A model generated the notes under the pieces. It was not told the DNA's origin and did no database searches. It was given only the letters and a program-made list of their open reading frames with translations. DNA of 64,000 nt from Mesorhizobium sp. B2-4-15. GTDB taxonomy: Bacteria; Pseudomonadota; Alphaproteobacteria; Rhizobiales; Rhizobiaceae. The translations under genes were made by a program, and so were the position numbers. Of the stretch, positions 36,854 to 45,361 are shown one piece after another. The DNA is taken from contig NZ_VFUZ01000006.1 in the NCBI RefSeq assembly GCF_006658505.1, forward strand, positions 186,001-250,000, written 5' to 3'. Each line of letters starts with the position of its first letter. Position 1 is the stretch's first letter.

Positions 36854-37359
36854 ATTGTGTTGATATTATGGCCGATCTGCCTGACTGCGCCCATGCCGCA
36901 CAGATGTCATCCGAAATCCAGTTCAATAGGTCGTCTCCTGGTCGGGCCACATCCGCCTCACTCATCGGTGCTCGCCATAGAAACTTTGCATCCTCGAATC
37001 GCTGACGGTCTCGCCTTGCATCGTAGCACGCGTAATTTCGGCGGCGTTTGAGTAGGCTGAATCACTCCCACTCGATTGTTCAAATCCACAGCAACATTTG
37101 AATTCATTGCAGAAAATATTTTTCCATCCAAATACTACCGGCCCGAGACCCGTCAGAAAATTACGCTGCTGATATCGTTGAGGAATATCCGCCGGTCCCC
37201 ACAAGTCATCTATCGACTGCCATCGGTTCTTTGCGCGCCATTCTAGGTCTGACGCCCGAACCGGAATCACGGCCAAAAGTACCGTCAGCGTTGGCAAGAT
37301 CGGACGCCGACGCGAAGTGTGGACTGCATCAGAAATCCTCCAACCACAGGAGGATAGAT
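36854..37359. other. Non-coding junction with a guaA-end repeat
   Basis: No convincing gene. A minus-strand frame at 36962-37297 has no recognisable domain. From about 37060 the DNA is visibly more AT-rich than its surroundings. It contains the guaA 3'-end repeat and ends with a strong AGGAGG before ATG 37360. Confidence 0.45.
37062..37079. repeat. guaA 3'-end fragment, candidate att site (copy 2)
   Basis: TCACTCCCACTCGATTGT, identical and co-oriented with 6538-6555, 30.5 kb apart. On the minus strand it encodes TIEWE-stop, the GMP synthase C-terminus, without the gene body. An excisionase-like gene begins about 330 bp to the right, as expected near an ICE boundary. Confidence 0.65.
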
Positions 37360-37488
37360 ATGATCAAGAAGCCAAGCCGCATGCGTATCCTGGTGATGAC
37401 GTATCAGGATGACAACGAAAAAGACCTGGTGGGATATTCCGGTTCGCTACATGCTGACCGGGCTGCCTCGAACGATCCGAAGGCATGA
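37360..37488 (+). CDS. Short frame with strong RBS overlapping the AlpA gene
   Basis: 42 codons starting ATG 37360 behind CACAGGAGG. The first 20 residues (MIKKPSRMRILVMTYQDDNE) look like a genuine protein start; the rest (DLVGYSGSLHADRAASN) lies out of frame over the AlpA-type gene. Either a leader peptide coupled to the next gene, or the real N-terminus of that gene separated by a +1 frameshift near GAAAAAGAC at 37415-37425. Confidence 0.35.
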   Translation: MIKKPSRMRILVMTYQDDNEKDLVGYSGSLHADRAASNDPKA

Positions 37489-37762
37489 GCTCCGACTGGT
37501 CGTGCCGCTCGCCGATAGCACGATCTACGAGATGGAGGAGCACGGCGACTTCCCTCGCCGCTCCAATCTCACGCCGCGATGCATGGTGTGGGACTTGGAG
37601 AAGGTCGAGGCGCGGCTGGAACAGCGCCGCCAGTCCTATCTTGAAGGCCGAGCGAAGATCGCGCCCGGGCCGGATGTCCATCAGCGCAAAAACCGGCCGT
37701 TGTGCCAGAAAAAGATACCTTATTTTCTGACATATGGACGCGCCGAATTCCTCGACTCCTAA
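37409..37762 (+). CDS. AlpA-family excisionase/recombination directionality factor-like protein
   Basis: 117 residues. WWDIPVRYMLTGLPRTIRR followed by LVVPLADSTIYEMEEHGDFP and VWDLEKVEARLEQRRQ is the AlpA/MerR-like winged HTH of excisionases; RdfS of Mesorhizobium ICEs is of this type. The tail HQRKNRPLC then runs on about 20 residues. The ATG at 37409 has no separate ribosome-binding site, while a strong one serves a +1-related frame from 37360, so translation probably begins there and shifts or re-initiates. Next to a guaA-type att repeat, with no integrase in the window. Confidence 0.7.
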   Translation: MTTKKTWWDIPVRYMLTGLPRTIRRHELRLVVPLADSTIYEMEEHGDFPRRSNLTPRCMVWDLEKVEARLEQRRQSYLEGRAKIAPGPDVHQRKNRPLCQKKIPYFLTYGRAEFLDS

Positions 37763-37889
37763 CAAGATCTTGGCGCGCCTTGGCGAGGAAGCATCTTCAC
37801 GCCTAGCGACTTTCTGGATCTCGCCGAGCTCGCGAAGCACAGTGAGTGTGATATTCGTCTACAATGCAATCCTTCCCGAGGTCGTATGG

Positions 37890-38275
37890 GAACTTGCTAT
37901 CCTTTTGAACGCCGTAGGCATCGTGCAGCATCTTGAACATTGGCCTGATGGCCTTGCCGGCGTCGTCGACCCCATCCGGGATCGTGCTTTTTTGAGCAGC
38001 CGCAGTTCCAGCGCCTGTTCGGCGACGACCTCCTTGAGATCGCGGGTCTTTTGCGAATAACCCGTCGCTGGTACGGCACTGCCAACCGCTCCTTGCCGGC
38101 TTCGAGAACCCCCTTCGACCAATTGTGATAGAGGCACTCGGCTATCCCTTCGCGACGGCACAGCGCCGATCGAATCCTCGCCACGCAATCCGTCCAGCAC
38201 AATGCGGATCTTCTCATCCGCCCCATATTGCTTCCGCGCGATCCGGCGGATGTCCTTGATGACCTTCTCAGCAGA
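37890..38275 (-). pseudogene. Decayed IS3-family transposase OrfA
   Basis: Pieces in different minus-strand frames join to IRRIARKQYGADEKIRIV, LDGLRGEDSIGALCRREGIA, YHNWSKGVLEAGKERLA, LKEVVAEQALELRLLKK and IRPMFKMLHDAYGVQKDS. Together these are the HTH and leucine zipper of an IS3-group OrfA. Several frameshifts interrupt it and no OrfB follows. It abuts the stop of the permease gene at 38292. Confidence 0.7.
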
Positions 38276-38291
38276 GCAACACGCTGCTTGA

Positions 38292-39104
38292 TTACACTTC
38301 GCCGCCCAGAGGCTGTTGGGTAATTTGAGTACCTAGAACAAAACGAATTGCTAGGAAGCTCGCGATGGAGCTGATGGCCAGCACGATCACCACGATGGCG
38401 TTGACGGACGGGGAGAAGCCGAGGCGCATCATCGCCCACAGCCGGACCGGGAATGTGCTTTCGCCGCCGGTGACAAGGATGGTCACAAGGGTTTCGTCAA
38501 ACGACAGCGCGAAGCACAGGATGAAGGCGGCGATCAGGGCACTCTTCAGATTGGGCAGGGTTACCAGCCAGAATGCTTGCCAATGCGTGGCGCCGAGATC
38601 GAGCGCCGCCTCGGTGAGGCTGGAGCTGATCTCGCTGAGCCTGACGACAATCGTGCGGTAGGCCACAGCCAGAAGAATGATGACGTGGCCGATGATGACG
38701 GTCGCCAGGGATCTGGCGATGCCGACGTCGCGGAAAAAGATCAGCAGTGCCAGGCCGGTGATCATGGGCGGCATGACGAACGGTACGAAAATCAGGAATT
38801 GCAAGACGCTGCGATCGACACTGTGGCCCGAAACATAGTGCAGTGCGGCCGTGGTTCCTGCCACGATCGCCAGGGTAGAGGCAACGACGCAGACTATGAG
38901 CGTGACGCAGAACGCGCGTATGACGCTTTCATCGCTGCCCAGCGCCGCGAAGGACGCGATCGTCGGCTTTGTGAAATCAATCTGCGATCCCCTGGTCTCG
39001 AAGAATGCGCCGAGCACGGTGACCACGATCGGCCCATAGACAATCACGAAGACCAGAAGAGCCAAGGCGCCGAGAATAAGCCAGGTTGCGCGTGAAGGCT
39101 TCAT
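38292..39104 (-). CDS. ABC permease, spermidine/putrescine type (PotC-like)
   Basis: 270 residues from ATG 39104, behind GGAGGGCG; an in-frame extension to 39197 lies inside the preceding permease gene. About six helices and the cytoplasmic EAA loop (LTEAALDLGATHWQAFWLVTLPN) are present. Second permease of a PotABCD-type importer, overlapping the first by ATGA. The stop lies 17 bp from an IS3 remnant, but the C-terminus has a normal length. Confidence 0.88.
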   Translation of the reverse strand: MKPSRATWLILGALALLVFVIVYGPIVVTVLGAFFETRGSQIDFTKPTIASFAALGSDESVIRAFCVTLIVCVVASTLAIVAGTTAALHYVSGHSVDRSVLQFLIFVPFVMPPMITGLALLIFFRDVGIARSLATVIIGHVIILLAVAYRTIVVRLSEISSSLTEAALDLGATHWQAFWLVTLPNLKSALIAAFILCFALSFDETLVTILVTGGESTFPVRLWAMMRLGFSPSVNAIVVIVLAISSIASFLAIRFVLGTQITQQPLGGEV

Positions 39105-39970
39105 CTCGCCCTCCTGGGTGTAACGAAAACAGTCAGCGCGATCGTCACCATGACGATCGTCATCAGCACGATCGAGAGTGCCGCGCCAAACGGCCAATTA
39201 AAGGCGAGCCCAAACTGACTGTAGATGACACGCCCCAGCGTAAAGCCGGTCGGACCGCCGACCATCTGTGGAGTTATGAAATCGCCGATTGCCAGAACGA
39301 AGGTGAATGAAAAGGCGACGGCCACTCCGGGCATGCTCAGGGGAAGGATGATGCGGGTGAAGGTGAAGAAGCGGCTCGCGCCAAGATCGGCGGCGGCATG
39401 CAGCAAGGAATTCGGGATCCGCTCGAGCGCGATGAAAATCGGGAAGATTGCGAATGGCAGAAGTATCGATGCCAGGACTAGAAAGACCGCGTTCAGATTG
39501 AAGACGAAGAGATTGCTGAGACCGCTGATGCCGATAATTTCCAGAAATTTGTTGAGAACGCCGCTGCCGCCGAGGATGCTTCTCATGGCGTAAATCTTGA
39601 TGACGTAGTTCATCAGCAACGGGATCGAAAAGATGCAAATCAGGGCATAGCGGATCGAATGCGTGGAGATCGCGATCAGATAAGCTATCGGATAGCCCAA
39701 GCAGGTGGTGACGATAGAGACGCCAAGGCAAAGCGATATCGTCTTCCAGACGACCTGGAAATACAGCGGGTCTTCGACAATGCGGACAAAGTTTTTGAGC
39801 GTCAGGCTCATGACGATGTCCGAGCCTTTGACCTCTCCGACGCTGATCGCCAGGAACGATGCAAAGGGGGCGGCTATGAGCAGCAACGGAACGGCAAACA
39901 CGAAGCAATAGAAGAGCGGGCGCCCGAATTGCCGCACGATGCGCTCGCTCTTGTCTGGGTTGACGTTCAT
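39101..39970 (-). CDS. ABC permease, spermidine/putrescine type (PotB-like)
   Basis: 289 residues from ATG 39970, which overlaps the ATPase stop (ATGA); five extra in-frame residues upstream are unlikely. Six membrane helices and the EAA loop (LLHAAADLGASRFFTFTRIILPL) are visible. With the neighbouring permease, ATPase and binding protein it forms a polyamine-, sugar-alcohol- or iron-type importer; the subfamily does not settle the ligand. Confidence 0.88.
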   Translation of the reverse strand: MNVNPDKSERIVRQFGRPLFYCFVFAVPLLLIAAPFASFLAISVGEVKGSDIVMSLTLKNFVRIVEDPLYFQVVWKTISLCLGVSIVTTCLGYPIAYLIAISTHSIRYALICIFSIPLLMNYVIKIYAMRSILGGSGVLNKFLEIIGISGLSNLFVFNLNAVFLVLASILLPFAIFPIFIALERIPNSLLHAAADLGASRFFTFTRIILPLSMPGVAVAFSFTFVLAIGDFITPQMVGGPTGFTLGRVIYSQFGLAFNWPFGAALSIVLMTIVMVTIALTVFVTPRRAR

Positions 39971-41058
39971 GGATGGAGCGGCCACGCGTCCTCGCTCTGC
40001 CAGGAAATTCCAACGTCGCCGCCGATGGCGAGTTCCATTCCTTTCGCCGCGCTAAGACATTTGACGTTGAGCACGGCCGCCGGATCCGAGTGAGACTCGA
40101 CCTTGATGACGGAGATGGGACCGGTGAATTCCACGCTGACGACACGGCCCTTCAGGGGGGCGGCGTCCGCCGCGACGAGGGTCACGTTTTCGGGTCGCAC
40201 TGCAATACACAGCGGGTCTTTCACTGTTGCCCACAACGTTTCGGGCGCTTGCACCCGACAGGTGCCGAACGGTGTCTCCACGACCACCCATTTCTCCGAA
40301 ACCTCTGCCGCGGTTCCGCGAATAAGATTGTTGTCGCCGAAGAAGGTGGCCACCAGCAGATTGTCAGGCTGGTAGTACATCTGACGAGGCGTTGCGGTCT
40401 GGCAGATAACGCCTCGGTCGACGATCACGATCCGGTCCGCCATGGTGATCGCCTCTTCCTGGTCATGCGTGATGAACAGGAAGGACGTCTTTATCTCGCG
40501 TTGCAGATCCTTGAGGAATGTCTGCATCTGGCGACGCAATGAGGCATCGAGCGCCGCGAGCGGCTCGTCGAGCAGGATCAGCCGAGGTTTGCAGATGATG
40601 GCGCGTGCAAGGGCGACACGCTGGCGCTGCCCACCGGAAAGCTGGGCTGGATAGCGGTCGGCAAACCCTTTCAATTCCACCAGGCTCAGCGCATTTGCCG
40701 CTTCTGCCGTGATTTGTGCGCTGGCGACGCCACGAACGCGAAGGCCGAAGCCGACATTGTCGGCCACCGTCATATGCGGGAACAAGGCGTAGTCCTGGAA
40801 GACCGTATTGAACGGACGTTTGTTGATCGGCACACCGTTGAGGCTCATGCCATCAAACTCGATTTCGCCGGAACTCGGCTGCGTAAAGCCGCCGATCATG
40901 CGCAGAATGGTCGTTTTTCCCGATCCGCTCGGGCCGAGGACGACGACGAATTCGTCGTTGCCGATATCGAGATCGATGCCGTCCAGCACCTTGATTGCGC
41001 CATAGGTCTTGACGATTTTTCGTAACTTGACCAGCGAGCTTGCCATATTTCTCGTCAT
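39967..41058 (-). CDS. ABC importer ATPase, PotA-like
   Basis: 363 residues. Walker A GPSGSGKTTILRM, Q-loop VFQDYALFPHM, signature LSGGQRQRVALARA, Walker B LILLDEPLAALD and H-loop FITHDQEEA are intact, followed by a TOBE domain (IAVRPENVTLV). ATG 41058 has GACAGGA three bases upstream; ATG 41046 is an equally possible start. It couples to the two overlapping permease genes downstream and a binding protein encoded 268 bp upstream. Confidence 0.9.
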   Translation of the reverse strand: MTRNMASSLVKLRKIVKTYGAIKVLDGIDLDIGNDEFVVVLGPSGSGKTTILRMIGGFTQPSSGEIEFDGMSLNGVPINKRPFNTVFQDYALFPHMTVADNVGFGLRVRGVASAQITAEAANALSLVELKGFADRYPAQLSGGQRQRVALARAIICKPRLILLDEPLAALDASLRRQMQTFLKDLQREIKTSFLFITHDQEEAITMADRIVIVDRGVICQTATPRQMYYQPDNLLVATFFGDNNLIRGTAAEVSEKWVVVETPFGTCRVQAPETLWATVKDPLCIAVRPENVTLVAADAAPLKGRVVSVEFTGPISVIKVESHSDPAAVLNVKCLSAAKGMELAIGGDVGISWQSEDAWPLHP

Positions 41059-41326
41059 TCCTGTCAGGAAACCTTTGTCGATGTCGCGGAATCAGGCTGT
41101 GTAAACCGCCGGTCGGATGCAGAATTTTTGTCATTTCCGACCAGCCAAGACCGAGAAACGCGGATTCGTGGCTACCGATTTCTGGATCGACGCCATCCGG
41201 CACTTTGCTCAATCCATAAGCCTTGACGGTCGCCCGGCGAACCGTCGGCGGCTCTCGCCAGCCTCGCTGGAGAAATCGGGTGTCCCGGAAATCGAAACCA
41301 TCGGTTCCCGGGGCATCGATTTCAGA

Positions 41327-42358
41327 CTACGGCGTGGCCTTGATCTCGTTCCAGAGATCGCTGCGGCGTGTTGGGTCTTCGATCGACTGGACCCAGAATA
41401 TTTTGTCGTTGGGCGTGATGGCGCCGGTGTCGAAACCGGTGGTGCCGAAGTTGGTCCGCCTAGCCAGGGCCTTGGAGATTTCCTTCTTGAGCGCGAAGTT
41501 GATCCACTTCATGGCGAGATCGTACTTGGCGCCTTTAGCCCCGACGGTCACCGCCATCGAGTCGAGCCAAGTCGGCGTGCCCTCCTTGGGAATCACGGCT
41601 TCGACCTTCGCGCCGGCCTTGCGCAAGGCGTTGATCTGCGAGGGTCCGTACGCCGCCATCATGACGGCGATTTCGTTGCTCTGCCAAAGCTGCACGACCT
41701 CTTCAGGATATTGGTAGTAGCTCAGAAGCTGATGCTGAAGGTCGATCAGCTTCGTCTTGCAACGCTGCAACTCGTCCTCCGACAGTTGGAAGGGGTCCTT
41801 CGCTCCGTCCAAAATTGCAGCAATTGTGAAATTGTATTCGTAGCTGTCGTGCGTCAGCACCTTCCCTTTGTATTTGGGATCCCAGAGGGAGCTCCACGAC
41901 GTCGGGGCTTCACTTACAAGATCGGGATTGTAGGCCAGGAGATACGGCGCATACACATAAGGCATCATGAAGACTTTGCCGTTCCGCATGACGCCAGGAA
42001 TCTTGGCCAGATCGCGGAACTGCTCCAGAACTTCCTTTTGGTTCGGTACCATGTTCAGATCGATCGGAGCCAGAAGGTTAGCGTCGATGTAGCGTTGCAA
42101 CTGGCCAGTATTGGTCGTTATGATATCGGCATCCGCTCCGTTGGAACCCCTTACCTTGGCCCAGATTTCCGCGTCGTCACCTACGAATGTGACTTGAACG
42201 TCGGCGTTGTAGGCAGCCTCGAACTCCTCGACCCAATCGTCATCTGCGTAGCCCTGCCAGGTGACAATCCTCAGCGTTTCAGATTGTGCCAGACCCGTTG
42301 ACGTACCGAGCCCGGCAAGCACTGCCAGTCCGGTTAATAATTTACGCATTCTGCCCAT
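41327..42358 (-). CDS. Periplasmic binding protein, spermidine/putrescine type (PotD-like)
   Basis: 343 residues with a signal peptide (LLTGLAVLAGLGTSTGLAQS) and mature start ETLRIVTWQGYADDD, the classic opening of PotD-type proteins. Later segments TSWSSLWDPKYKGKV and MMAAYGPSQINAL agree. GGGGAAC lies before the ATG. It is first in the leftward importer operon, with 268 bp before the ATPase gene. Ligand not known; polyamine or another small cation, or a sugar acid, is possible. Confidence 0.88.
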   Translation of the reverse strand: MGRMRKLLTGLAVLAGLGTSTGLAQSETLRIVTWQGYADDDWVEEFEAAYNADVQVTFVGDDAEIWAKVRGSNGADADIITTNTGQLQRYIDANLLAPIDLNMVPNQKEVLEQFRDLAKIPGVMRNGKVFMMPYVYAPYLLAYNPDLVSEAPTSWSSLWDPKYKGKVLTHDSYEYNFTIAAILDGAKDPFQLSEDELQRCKTKLIDLQHQLLSYYQYPEEVVQLWQSNEIAVMMAAYGPSQINALRKAGAKVEAVIPKEGTPTWLDSMAVTVGAKGAKYDLAMKWINFALKKEISKALARRTNFGTTGFDTGAITPNDKIFWVQSIEDPTRRSDLWNEIKATP

Positions 42359-42455
42359 TTTGTTCCCCTTTTTTAGCTTGGATCGGCCATCCCATCAACT
42401 TTCCATTGAAACGATCAGCACCCCAGATCTAAAAACATATTGCTTATATGTCAAC

Positions 42456-42470
42456 GATGTTGTTAACATC
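42456..42470. promoter_or_regulatory. Palindrome between the PotD-like gene and the Gfo/Idh pseudogene
   Basis: GATGTT-GTT-AACATC is a perfect inverted repeat in an AT-rich divergent promoter. A second imperfect element, CATAT-TGCTT-ATATG, lies at 42436-42450. Likely a repressor operator, possibly for the IclR protein encoded at 44046. Confidence 0.4.
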
Positions 42471-42540
42471 AGAAACGCGTGGTTAGTCGAGCGCCAGCGT
42501 AGGCAGGCTCGGAAAGTCGACGGCGAACAGGATTGGGTTC

Positions 42541-43663
42541 ATGGCGATCGGAATTGGAATTGTTGGCACCGGCCTTGTGGCAGAGCTACACATGCCTGCT
42601 ATCGCAGCAGTGGAAGGGGTTCGCGCCGTAGCAGTGGCCGACATTGCCGCAGATCGCGCGAAGGATTTTGCTGCTCGATACAATTTGCCGGCTCATTACG
42701 CGGATCTTCGCAGCTTCCTGGCTGACCCCCAGATCGACGCTGTGATTGTAGGCACACCCAACCGCTATCACACCGAGGTCGCCATTGAGGCGGCGGCCAT
42801 GGGCAAACACATCCTCTGCGAAAAGCCGATCACTCACGATCTTGTATCAGGCGCTCACATCATCGAGGCATGCGCCAAGGCGGGCGGTCAGCTGCATATC
42901 GGCTTTAACCAGCGCTACGCCAATACTGTCACGGCAGCCCGCAACATTATTCAAAGTGGTTTGATCGGGGAGATAAAGTCTTTCCGGTCCGTCTTTTCGG
43001 AGAAATGGGATGAGTGGGTCGACATCGACAACTTCCGATACGATCGAAAGTTGTCAGGTGGTGATGGATCTTACAATCCATCGTATAGACCTGATCAGAT
43101 ACATGCTGAGCCGGGATTTCACCGCGGTCTGCGCCACGCTTCAACACAGTGCGATGCCTGTACCGTTGGATGACAATATACATGTGATAGCCGAGATGGG
43201 CGATGGCGTAGCCGGCGTCATTTCCTCAGAACGGTTCTGCCCTGTGCCCGGCGACCTGACGGAGTTCTACGGAACCGAAGGCTCTCTGCATTTGATTGAA
43301 GAGGCAACAACCGTTTCGTCGCCGACACCCCTAGCGGTCTTCGTTAACCGGCGATTCGACGATTTGCCGGCGGACATCAGAGCAGCTTGGTATCCTCGTT
43401 CGAAGCCCCGCAGGATGAGCGGTGGTGGCTTTGATGGATGGATCGCGCTCTCGCCCCCGCGCAATGACCCGTACGCTACGCAGATTGAGGTATTCGCCGA
43501 CCTTATTTCCGGCCGCAAGCCGCGGTTACCCTCCGCTAGTGGTTTGGATGGTCTCAGGGCCAATGAGTTCGTTCTTGCTTCACATATGTCGATGATTGAA
43601 AGGCGATGGGTGGACCTTCCTCTGTCTCCAAAGTCTGAATGGATAGTCCCGTCGTTTGAATGA
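42541..43663 (+). pseudogene. Gfo/Idh/MocA-type dehydrogenase, frameshifted
   Basis: Residues 1 to about 180 run in one frame (IGIVGTGLVAELHMPAIAAV, VGTPNRYHTEVAIEAAAMGKHILCEKP split around the usual EKP catalytic lysine, FNQRYANT). After LSGG near 43065 the homologous sequence continues in the frame of 43010-43663 (VVMDLTIHRIDLIRYML). The intact paralogue at 59453-60586 reads through this point as ISGGASMMDITIHSVDL, so a base was lost. The 3' half is otherwise open to WIVPSFE. Either a recent pseudogene or a sequencing error. Confidence 0.85.
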
Positions 43664-44045
43664 AAAGCAAATCACCAAGTTTCCGCACGATTTTCCAGCC
43701 AATCGACAAGCTGCCTTGGTTGCCTTCCGGCAAATCGCCTTGCCGGCAATCCGCACCAAAACGGCTGAGAGCGGCTCATTCTTCGAAGCTGATCCTCCGA
43801 ATCTGGACATGCCGACCGAGTTCGCCCCTCTCTCGCGGAGGATGCTGATTATCTCGCGGGCCGAACAAAACGGAAAGCCATTTGCCCTTGTCGACGTTGC
43901 TATAGTGGATTACAATTTTGACAGTATGCGAACGATTTTGCTAGGTCGCGCTGGAGCGGACCGCGCGGCGACATGAGTTGGTTAAGGGTCAAGCGCAAAG
44001 CGCCTCGATTTCAATGCCTTCAAACCCGAGATTTGGCGAGTAAAA
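43664..44045. other. Region before the IclR gene, no gene recognised
   Basis: A plus-strand frame at 43656-43976 starts with TTG inside the preceding gene and has no known motif. The DNA is less GC-rich than the flanking genes. It should hold the promoter of the IclR gene. Confidence 0.4.
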
Positions 44046-44876
44046 ATGGAAGATATCAAAGGCAAAATTCTCGAGCAAAGTCTCGCAGAGAGCATCGATC
44101 TTGTCGATGGGAGTGACCAGCCCGGCATCAAGACCTTGGACAAGGGCCTGAGGATTCTTGACTTTTTTGCCTCCAAGCAGCGCAGCTTCGGTGTCAGTGA
44201 TATTGCCCGGGAGTTCAGCATGGACAAGGGATCGGCCTACCGGTTCCTGACCACGCTTGAACGAAGTGGCGTCCTCAGCCAGGATTTCCAGACCAAAAAA
44301 TACGGATTGGGCACCAAGTTCCTTGTATGGGCTTCGCGTGCGGGTCCCATGACCACGGTTGTCCGGGTTTCCCGGCCCTATCTGGAAGAGTTGGCCCAAG
44401 TGACCGGGCTGGAAGCACATCTGGCGTTGATGTCCCACCAAAGCGCCGTGTTGGTCGATACAGCTTCCCCGGATACGCCCATGTCCATCCGGAGTCTGGT
44501 CGGGCTTGAAGAGCCGCTTCACTCAACGGCCCTGGGTAAAGCAATCCTGGCGTTTCAGCCCGAAGCCAAACGTAACGAGTTGATAAAAAGCATTCCGATG
44601 CGCGCTGCGACATCGAATACGATTACCGATCGGGCCAAGCTCGCCGAAGCTGTAGAGGAGATTCGACGGACTGGGATTGCGACCGATTTCGGCGAGTTTA
44701 TCGAAGTCCTGACCTGTTTCGCAGCGCCGGTTTTCGATGCGGATGAGAGTGTCTTCGCGGCAATGGGCGTATCCGTCATATCGGGCACGCTAACCGAGAA
44801 GGATGAGCGCGCGCTGCACAAACAGATCCTGACGGTAACCGACCGCCTGACCAAGCATCTGAATCCCGGACGCTGA
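44046..44876 (+). CDS. IclR-family transcriptional regulator
   Basis: 276 residues with an unusual 25-residue extension before the winged HTH (IKTLDKGLRILDFFASK, later IAREFSMDKGSAYRFLTTLE). The effector domain has LVDTASPDTPMSIRSLVG, LHSTALGKAILA and a final part including ATDFGEF and FDADESVFAAMGVSVIS. IclR proteins usually repress catabolic operons until the substrate binds. Flanking targets are the importer and catabolic genes on both sides. Confidence 0.9.
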   Translation: MEDIKGKILEQSLAESIDLVDGSDQPGIKTLDKGLRILDFFASKQRSFGVSDIAREFSMDKGSAYRFLTTLERSGVLSQDFQTKKYGLGTKFLVWASRAGPMTTVVRVSRPYLEELAQVTGLEAHLALMSHQSAVLVDTASPDTPMSIRSLVGLEEPLHSTALGKAILAFQPEAKRNELIKSIPMRAATSNTITDRAKLAEAVEEIRRTGIATDFGEFIEVLTCFAAPVFDADESVFAAMGVSVISGTLTEKDERALHKQILTVTDRLTKHLNPGR

Positions 44877-45361
44877 TCCGCCGGCTCCCGTCGGCCACGA
44901 AAGATTCCCACGCTCGGAATTTCCCCACTACCGTGGCCCCCCGGGTTTTGCCGCTGGATGAAATCCATGGTCGCCTGAAGTCCAGCCGCAGCGGCGAAAC
45001 TATCGAGAGCCTGGGCCAGCCTATATCCGGCATGCTGCGCGGCGGTAGTCCGTCGGCTTGGGACATTGCCCAAGATCTGCGCGGTCGACTGGAAACCTGC
45101 CACAATCTGATTGGGAAAGATCGCGCCGCTTGCTTGCACCGCGATGCGGCGACCTGTCTCGGGTCGGCATATCCTCAATTCGATTGACATATATGAAACA
45201 CTTGTGCCAGCATTGAAAACGCTGAGCAGCCCGCGTGCGGTTCGGTAAAGAAGAACAATACTGGCAAATACCGCTTCTCGGTGCCCGGCATCTCGCTCGT
45301 CAGAAGCGGGCCGAGGCTTCGACGGAGAGCCAGACGGACCGACGAGCAATGGGAGACACCA
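44877..45361. other. Upstream region of the dipeptide-type binding protein, no gene
   Basis: Frames on both strands here have no recognisable domain and no suitable ribosome-binding sites. An AT-rich segment near 45180-45200 (ATTGACATATATG) looks like a promoter. It resembles AT-rich elements before other catabolic genes in the window. Confidence 0.4.

Noticed and set aside
36962..37297. Minus-strand frame of 111 codons across the guaA-end repeat
   Set aside because: It runs through the att-like repeat and a composition boundary, with no RBS or domain.
43656..43976. Possible 106-residue gene after the Gfo/Idh pseudogene
   Set aside because: TTG start within the preceding gene, no RBS and no known family; treated as intergenic.
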